DNA of 28,012 nt from positions 1-28,012 of the forward strand of contig CAXBPZ010000010.1 in NCBI GenBank assembly GCA_963977845.1. Reading direction: 5' to 3'. Shown piece by piece: positions 24,054-28,012 of the stretch. The stretch's first letter is position 1; every line of letters starts with the position of its first letter. Source of the DNA: Methylopumilus sp003533095 (lineage in GTDB: Bacteria; Pseudomonadota; Gammaproteobacteria; Burkholderiales; Methylophilaceae). The notes under the pieces are model-generated. The model was not told the origin of the DNA. It worked only from the letters and a program-made list of their open reading frames with translations, and ran no database searches. Made by a program: the position numbers and the translations under genes.

Positions 24054-25445
24054 ATGGAAAATTTTTGGACTCACTGTCTCGAACGCTTTAAGAAGGAGCT
24101 CTCTCCCCAGCAATATAACACCTGGATCAAACCGCTTAAGTTCGAACACGATCAACATAAAATTAAAATATTAGCGCCGAATAAATTCGTTCAGCAGTGG
24201 GTAAAAGATCGCTTTGCCCAAAAAATTGAAGTATTGGCTAAAGAAAAACTCCCTGAGGTCACCAACATAGAATTTGCCATACGCGCGATTAAAGAATCTA
24301 TATTGCCTAAAAAAGAGGCGGTTTTATCCAAAGCTCTAGTCATCACACCGCCGAATAATGTAGCCGAGGCTCCGAGTCAAGATGCAAACAAAAAAAGTGC
24401 AGGTGGCACATTAAAAGAAGCAAAGGCTTCAGGCCTCAACCCTCATTTTACTTTTGAAAGCTTTGTCACAGGCAAAGCTAACCAATTGGCTTGTGCTGCA
24501 GCTATGCAAGTCGCAGAAAATCCAGGAAAAGCATATAACCCATTATTTATATATGGTGGTGTCGGTTTAGGTAAGACACATTTAATCCAAGCAATTGGCA
24601 ATCACTTAAAACATATTCAACCTGATGCAAAAATTAAATATCTTCATGCCGAGCGCTATGTGTCAGATGTTGTTAAAGCATATGAAAATAAATCATTTGA
24701 TGCTTTCAAAAAAAATTATCATTCATTAGATTTACTATTGATTGATGATATTCAATTCTTTGCGAAAAAAAATCGCACACAAGAAGAATTCTTTTACGCA
24801 TTTAATACACTGATTGAAAATAAAAAACAAATTATTATTACGTGCGATAGTTATCCAAAAGAAATTGAAGGTGTGGATGAGCGCTTACGAACACGATTCA
24901 GCTGGGGCCTTACTGTAGCCATTGAACCGCCCGAGCTTGAAATGCGCGTTGCTATTCTGCTTAAAAAAGCTGAAGAAAATAAAATGAAAATTTCTGAAGA
25001 GGTTGCATTTTTTATTGCAAAACAAATTCGCTCAAACGTTCGTGAATTAGAGGGTGCATTAAATAGAATTTTAGCGATGTCTAATTTTACAAAATCAGCC
25101 ATTGATATTCATTTAGCAAAAGATGCACTTAAAGATTTAATTGCTGTAAGAGGACGCCAAGTCAGCGTTGAAAATATTCAAAAGACAGTAGCGGAATATT
25201 TTAAAATTAAAATTTCAGATATGTTGAGTAAAAAACGTTCGCGCAATTATTCTAAACCTAGACAACTTGCAATGGCTTTAACAAGAGAACTTACTAATTT
25301 AAGCTTTCCTGAAATTGGTGAAGCTTATGGTGGAAGACACCACACCACAGTCATGCATGCATGTGAAGAAATTGAACAATTACGATTGAGCAACCAATCT
25401 ATTGCGCAAGATTTAGGCATACTAAAACAAGTTCTCAAGGGTTAA
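24054..25445 (+). CDS. dnaA: Chromosomal replication initiator protein DnaA
   Basis: DnaA is the AAA+ ATPase that binds DnaA boxes at oriC and melts the origin. I start it at the ATG at 24054 (463 residues, MENFWTHCLERFKKEL), since this is the usual family beginning; a TTG three codons earlier is also in frame. Domain I spans about 1-80 with the conserved Trp in YNTWIKPL, a poorly conserved linker follows, and the AAA+ domain III has Walker A GGVGLGKT at 168-175, Walker B LLLIDDIQFF at about 227-236 and the ERLRTRFSWG segment with the arginine finger. Domain IV ends with the DNA-binding signature GGRHHTTVMHACEEIEQL from 426. It is divergent from rpmH and precedes dnaN and the box cluster. Confidence 0.98.
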   Translation: MENFWTHCLERFKKELSPQQYNTWIKPLKFEHDQHKIKILAPNKFVQQWVKDRFAQKIEVLAKEKLPEVTNIEFAIRAIKESILPKKEAVLSKALVITPPNNVAEAPSQDANKKSAGGTLKEAKASGLNPHFTFESFVTGKANQLACAAAMQVAENPGKAYNPLFIYGGVGLGKTHLIQAIGNHLKHIQPDAKIKYLHAERYVSDVVKAYENKSFDAFKKNYHSLDLLLIDDIQFFAKKNRTQEEFFYAFNTLIENKKQIIITCDSYPKEIEGVDERLRTRFSWGLTVAIEPPELEMRVAILLKKAEENKMKISEEVAFFIAKQIRSNVRELEGALNRILAMSNFTKSAIDIHLAKDALKDLIAVRGRQVSVENIQKTVAEYFKIKISDMLSKKRSRNYSKPRQLAMALTRELTNLSFPEIGEAYGGRHHTTVMHACEEIEQLRLSNQSIAQDLGILKQVLKG

Positions 25446-25674
25446 TTAAACTCTGTGGAATAATTGTGGATGAATTGTGGATAAGTAAGAGTTTATAAAA
25501 AGATGTATTTTTTATGCACAAATTATCCACAGGAAATTACAATAAAAATGCATAGTTATTCACAAGATAACTGATTGTTTATATTATGGTTTATAAGGTT
25601 ATCCATAAAAAACCTCACCTTTATTACTATTATTAGATTTATATATTAAAAAACATTAAATAAAGAAGAATGAA
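25446..25674. other. oriC: Putative chromosomal replication origin (oriC) with DnaA-box cluster
   Basis: The 229-base dnaA-dnaN gap holds four boxes matching TTATNCACA: TTATCCACA reversed at 25476-25484, TTATGCACA at 25512-25520, TTATCCACA at 25523-25531 and TTATTCACA at 25556-25564. One-mismatch boxes lie at 25465-25473 (TCATCCACA reversed) and 25599-25607 (TTATCCATA). The rest, above all 25610-25665, is almost pure A+T and would suit the unwinding element. Left boxes point one way and right boxes the other. The location next to dnaA and the divergence of gene strands around it agree with oriC. Minor differences in which boxes are functional cannot be read from sequence. Confidence 0.85.
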
Positions 25675-26775
25675 ATGAATATAAAAATTAATCGAGATGC
25701 CTTACTTAAACCACTTGCAAATGTGGCTAGTATTGTCGAGCGTAAACACGCACTACCTATTCTTTCAAATATTTTAATTCAAGGTAAAGATGGGCAAGTC
25801 CAACTCACTGCTACCGATTTAGAGATGCAAGTATCGTTGAGTTTTAAAGCGGATTTAAAAGAGGAAATTGCAACCACTATATCTGCAAGAAAATTTTTTG
25901 ATATCACAAGATCCTTACCTGATGATTGTGTGATTGATATCGCAATTAAAGATAGCCGTGTTTCAGTGAAAGCAAATAAAAGTCGCTTTGCAATTCAAAC
26001 GCTCCCTGCAAAAGATTACCCAGTGATGACAAAAGCCTCAAGTGAAGCTGTGGTGATTACGATTTCGCAAATCCAATTGAAACGCTTATTAAAGCAAGTG
26101 GAGTTTGCAATGGCGCAACAAGATATTCGTTACTATTTAAATGGATTGTTATTTGAGGTAAATGGCAACCAACTAAATATTGTTGGTACAGATGGACATC
26201 GCTTAAGCTTTACTTCAATTCATTTAGATCAAAATTACAATAAAACAGAAGTGATTCTTCCAAGAAAAACAGTCATTGAGCTTATTAAACTTCTTAATGA
26301 AACAGAAGAATTAGTGTCTGTTGAGCTTTATAAGGGCCAAGTCAGTTTTAATTTTAATGATATTCAACTTATCTCAAAAGTGATTGACGGAAAATTCCCT
26401 GATTACACAAGAGTTATACCTGAAGGACATAACAATCAATTTACAATTGATCGTGTGCAATTTTTAACATCACTTCAACGCGCATCTATTTTATCTAACG
26501 AAAAGTATCGTGGCATTCGTATGATGATTGCAGATAACAATTTAAAACTTATTAGTACAAACACAGAACAAGAAGAGGCGGAAGAAGAATTAGAAATTCA
26601 CTATCAACAAGATCCTATTGATATTGGTTTTAATGTGACATACTTGATCGATGTGCTTACAAACATTCAAGACGAAAAAGTTAATTTGGCTTTCTTAGAT
26701 ACGAATAGTAGTTGTTTATTCACCATACCTAATAATAATGACTATAAATATGTCGTGATGCCAATGCGCATTTAA
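25675..26775 (+). CDS. dnaN: DNA polymerase III beta sliding clamp
   Basis: DnaN is the ring-shaped dimer that tethers the replicative polymerase to DNA. The 366-residue protein has the three repeated clamp domains (about 1-120, 128-245 and 246-366). Recognisable stretches are ALPILSNILIQ near 26-36, LTATDLEMQVS near 43-53, the FAMAQQDIRYYLNGLLFEV segment, VGTDGHRLS near 173-181, and the C-terminal YVVMPMRI, which lines the cleft that binds partner peptides. It follows the oriC region and precedes gyrB by 25 bases, so dnaN and gyrB are probably in one transcript. Confidence 0.98.
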   Translation: MNIKINRDALLKPLANVASIVERKHALPILSNILIQGKDGQVQLTATDLEMQVSLSFKADLKEEIATTISARKFFDITRSLPDDCVIDIAIKDSRVSVKANKSRFAIQTLPAKDYPVMTKASSEAVVITISQIQLKRLLKQVEFAMAQQDIRYYLNGLLFEVNGNQLNIVGTDGHRLSFTSIHLDQNYNKTEVILPRKTVIELIKLLNETEELVSVELYKGQVSFNFNDIQLISKVIDGKFPDYTRVIPEGHNNQFTIDRVQFLTSLQRASILSNEKYRGIRMMIADNNLKLISTNTEQEEAEEELEIHYQQDPIDIGFNVTYLIDVLTNIQDEKVNLAFLDTNSSCLFTIPNNNDYKYVVMPMRI

Positions 26776-26800
26776 TTGAATTTAAAATAAAGAGAACCCT

Positions 26801-27325
26801 ATGGCTCAAAAGATAGAAAATCAAGAATACAACTCAGACAGCATCAAAATCTTAAAAGGTTTAGATGCAGTACGAAAAAGACCAGGCATGTACATTGGCG
26901 ACACATCAGATGGCAGTGGTCTTCACCATATGGTGTTCGAGGTTCTTGATAATGCGATTGATGAATCCTTAGCAGGGCATTGTGATGATATTAAAATTAT
27001 TATTCATCCAGATAACTCTGTCAGTATTTCAGATAATGGCCGCGGTATTCCAACAGATATTAAAGAGGATGATGAGTTTAAACGTTCTGCCGCAGAAATT
27101 GTAATGACAGAACTTCATGCAGGCGGAAAATTTGACCAAAATTCTTATAAAGTATCCGGCGGTTTACATGGTGTGGGCGTGTCTGTTGTGAATGCATTAT
27201 CAGAGTGGCTTCGCTTAAAAGTATGTCGTAATGGCAAGGTGTATCAGATGGAATTTAAACGCGGTGAGCGCGTCGCTCCATTAGCAGAAATGGGCACAAC
27301 GGATCGTCGTGGCACACAAGTTCAC
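26801..27325 (+). CDS. gyrB: DNA gyrase subunit B, N-terminal part, cut off by a foreign join
   Basis: GyrB is the ATPase subunit of DNA gyrase, which introduces negative supercoils. Only the first 175 of about 800 residues are present. They cover the GHKL ATPase: FEVLDNAIDE at 46-55 with catalytic Glu47 and Mg-binding Asn51, SISDNGRGIP with Asp78, and the ATP lid GGLHGVGVSVVNALS at 120-134. The gyrase sequence runs normally to GTTDRRGTQVH (165-175), after which Phe is expected. Instead the frame continues into G+C-rich sequence without gyrase similarity and stops at 27455-27457. This is a break in the assembly or a real rearrangement, not a natural short GyrB. Confidence 0.95.
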
Positions 27326-27509
27326 CGGACGCATGCGGCTGCTGATCGAGGACCATCGCCCGCGGTGGTTCGGTCTCGCTCGCGGACACCGGCAACGCTT
27401 GATTTCCTTCTTGCAGAATGCCAAGAGCGCCGACGCGGGCCAAGCCGCAGCTCTTGAACATCTCGGCTTCGGTCTCGGTGATCTGGCCGCAAAGTTCCTG
27501 GGCCTCGGC

Positions 27510-27848
27510 GCGTGCACACTGAACGTCGTCAACTCGACCACCGGTGCCATCACTACGCAGGCGCAGTCGACCTGCTCGACCACCGCCAATCAAAATCAAC
27601 GCCGCCTGCTGTTCCTGCAAAATCCCGACCAAGGCAAGTATTACGCCGGCGTCGGTCAAGCGCTTGATTCCGGCACGGCCAGCTACAATGCGCTGTACGT
27701 GGCGGCGAATAAGGCTTTGGCACACGGCATTACGCTATCGACCAACTACACTTGGTCGCATTGCATCACCGATCCCTACGATCAGCAGACCGGCTCCGGC
27801 GGTTTGACACCTCCGGATAATCGTCGCGCCTATCGTGGCAACTGCCCC
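27510..27848 (+). pseudogene. Fragment of a TonB-dependent receptor (Oar-like, acidobacterial style)
   Basis: This plus frame reads CTLNVVNSTTGAITTQAQS, then NQNQRRLLFLQNPDQGKYYAG, then SYNALYVAANKALAHGITLS and TNYTWSHCITDPYD, ending PDNRRAYRGNC. This run of motifs is typical of the beta-barrel part of the large carboxypeptidase-regulatory-domain TonB receptors abundant in Acidobacteria: a short central segment of a protein usually about 1,000 residues long. No start or end of the gene is present, and the frame continues past the junction into nonsense relative to the next fragment. The family assignment is from memory of motifs and is fairly firm; the left boundary is approximate. Confidence 0.7.
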
Positions 27849-28011
27849 GGTCAAGACCAGCGGCATCCGCGTCGGATCGCCCGCGGGCACGACGCGCGGT
27901 TTCGGCATCGCCGAGTTCGAGGAGATCGGCGATATGGTTGCCGACGTTCTAGAGGCGCTGCGCGACAAGGGCGAGCATGGCGATGCCGATGTCGAAGCCA
28001 AGGTCCGCGGC
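27847..28011 (+). pseudogene. glyA: C-terminal fragment of serine hydroxymethyltransferase
   Basis: The 55 codons read PVKTSGIRVGSPAGTTRGFG, then IAEFEEIGDMVADVLEALRD, and end DADVEAKVRG at the window edge. This is the C-terminal domain of GlyA, the PLP enzyme that interconverts serine and glycine with tetrahydrofolate. The Arg of TSGIR binds the substrate carboxylate. The phrase GSPAGTTRGFG and the EEIGDMVADVLEAL helix look alphaproteobacterial. The frame is shifted relative to the receptor fragment it follows, and no N-terminal part exists, so this is a joined fragment. Confidence 0.8.
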
Positions 28012-28012
28012 C

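Larger units (their letters stand above)
27326..28012. other. G+C-rich foreign tail, probable assembly chimera
   Basis: At about 27326 base composition changes abruptly from A+T-rich to strongly G+C-rich and stays so to the end. Gene sequence is broken at the same point. At least two recognisable protein fragments from unrelated families follow in different frames, with no start, stop or promoter arrangement of a working gene. The first part, 27326 to about 27509, is not identified: it is open in one plus frame (joining the receptor fragment) and in a minus frame containing ITETEAEMFKSCGLARVG, and I cannot say which, if either, is coding. Confidence 0.85.

Noticed and set aside
25454..25463. 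TGTGGAATAA as a further DnaA box
   Set aside because: It needs an extra base or two mismatches relative to TTATNCACA, so it was not counted.
25610..25640. TAA/TAG triplet run on the minus strand resembling DnaA-trio elements near the last DnaA box
   Set aside because: Polarity relative to the neighbouring box looks wrong for the known trio arrangement, and such triplets are common in A+T-rich DNA.
27255..28001. Several long minus-strand and plus-strand open frames in the tail (for example 27255-27725 and 27735-28001)
   Set aside because: High G+C makes stop codons rare. 27735-28001 runs antisense to the recognisable receptor and GlyA frames, and 27255-27725 spans the join with gyrB.
27326..28012. 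Horizontal transfer or genomic island at the G+C-rich tail
   Set aside because: Internal fragments of unrelated housekeeping and receptor genes, without starts, ends, integrase or repeats, fit an assembly chimera better.
1..28012. CRISPR arrays, insertion sequences, tRNA or rRNA genes
   Set aside because: No regularly spaced repeats, transposase frames, terminal repeats or RNA-gene signatures were noticed when reading through the window.

Overview
The window is a chromosomal replication-origin region of a low-G+C, streamlined betaproteobacterium, with an unrelated and apparently mis-joined stretch at its right end. The order rpmH-rnpA-yidD-yidC-mnmE-mnmG-rsmG-parA-parB-atpIBEFHAGDC-glmU-glmS on one side and dnaA-dnaN-gyrB on the other is typical of Betaproteobacteria. 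The A+T-rich base use, short spacers and many overlapping genes fit a small free-living genome. A member of the Methylophilaceae (OM43 / Methylopumilus type) is my best guess, but this is inference from gene order and protein flavour, not from a search.

Layout. 1-2060: the tail of an unidentified gene, a small membrane protein with a histone-H1-like basic tail, an Old Yellow Enzyme type alkene reductase, and a second small membrane protein on the opposite strand. 2061-4385: ugd and a UDP-glucuronate 4-epimerase-like gene, stop codon directly against start codon, which would make UDP-glucuronate and then UDP-galacturonate. 4387-8733 (minus): glmU and glmS (UDP-GlcNAc supply), followed by a family 2 glycosyltransferase coupled to a small LAB_N-type membrane protein. 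8772-15793 (minus): a complete F1Fo ATP synthase operon with a candidate promoter and a clear terminator. 15808-19991 (minus): parB, parA, rsmG, mnmG. 19992-20117: a short spacer with two perfect 16-bp parS palindromes. 20118-23810 (minus): mnmE, yidC, yidD, rnpA, rpmH. 24054-27325 (plus): dnaA, dnaN and the first 175 codons of gyrB. The dnaA-dnaN spacer carries a dense cluster of DnaA boxes and is the likely oriC.

How they work together. From rpmH leftward every gene to 4387 runs away from the origin on the minus strand, and dnaA-dnaN-gyrB runs away on the plus strand, so transcription and replication are co-directional. ParA, ParB and the two parS sites form the origin-segregation system about 5 kb from oriC. 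The sugar-nucleotide genes and the glycosyltransferase/LAB_N pair suggest a cell-surface glycan or lipid A modification function.

From about 27326 to the end the sequence becomes abruptly G+C-rich and gyrB is cut off. This tail contains a TonB-dependent receptor fragment of acidobacterial style and then, out of frame with it, the C-terminus of a serine hydroxymethyltransferase of alphaproteobacterial style, preceded by a piece I cannot identify. I read it as an assembly chimera. No RNA genes, CRISPR array or insertion sequence were seen. I do not see a clearly new system: the best leads are the GT2/LAB_N pair and the two small membrane proteins.
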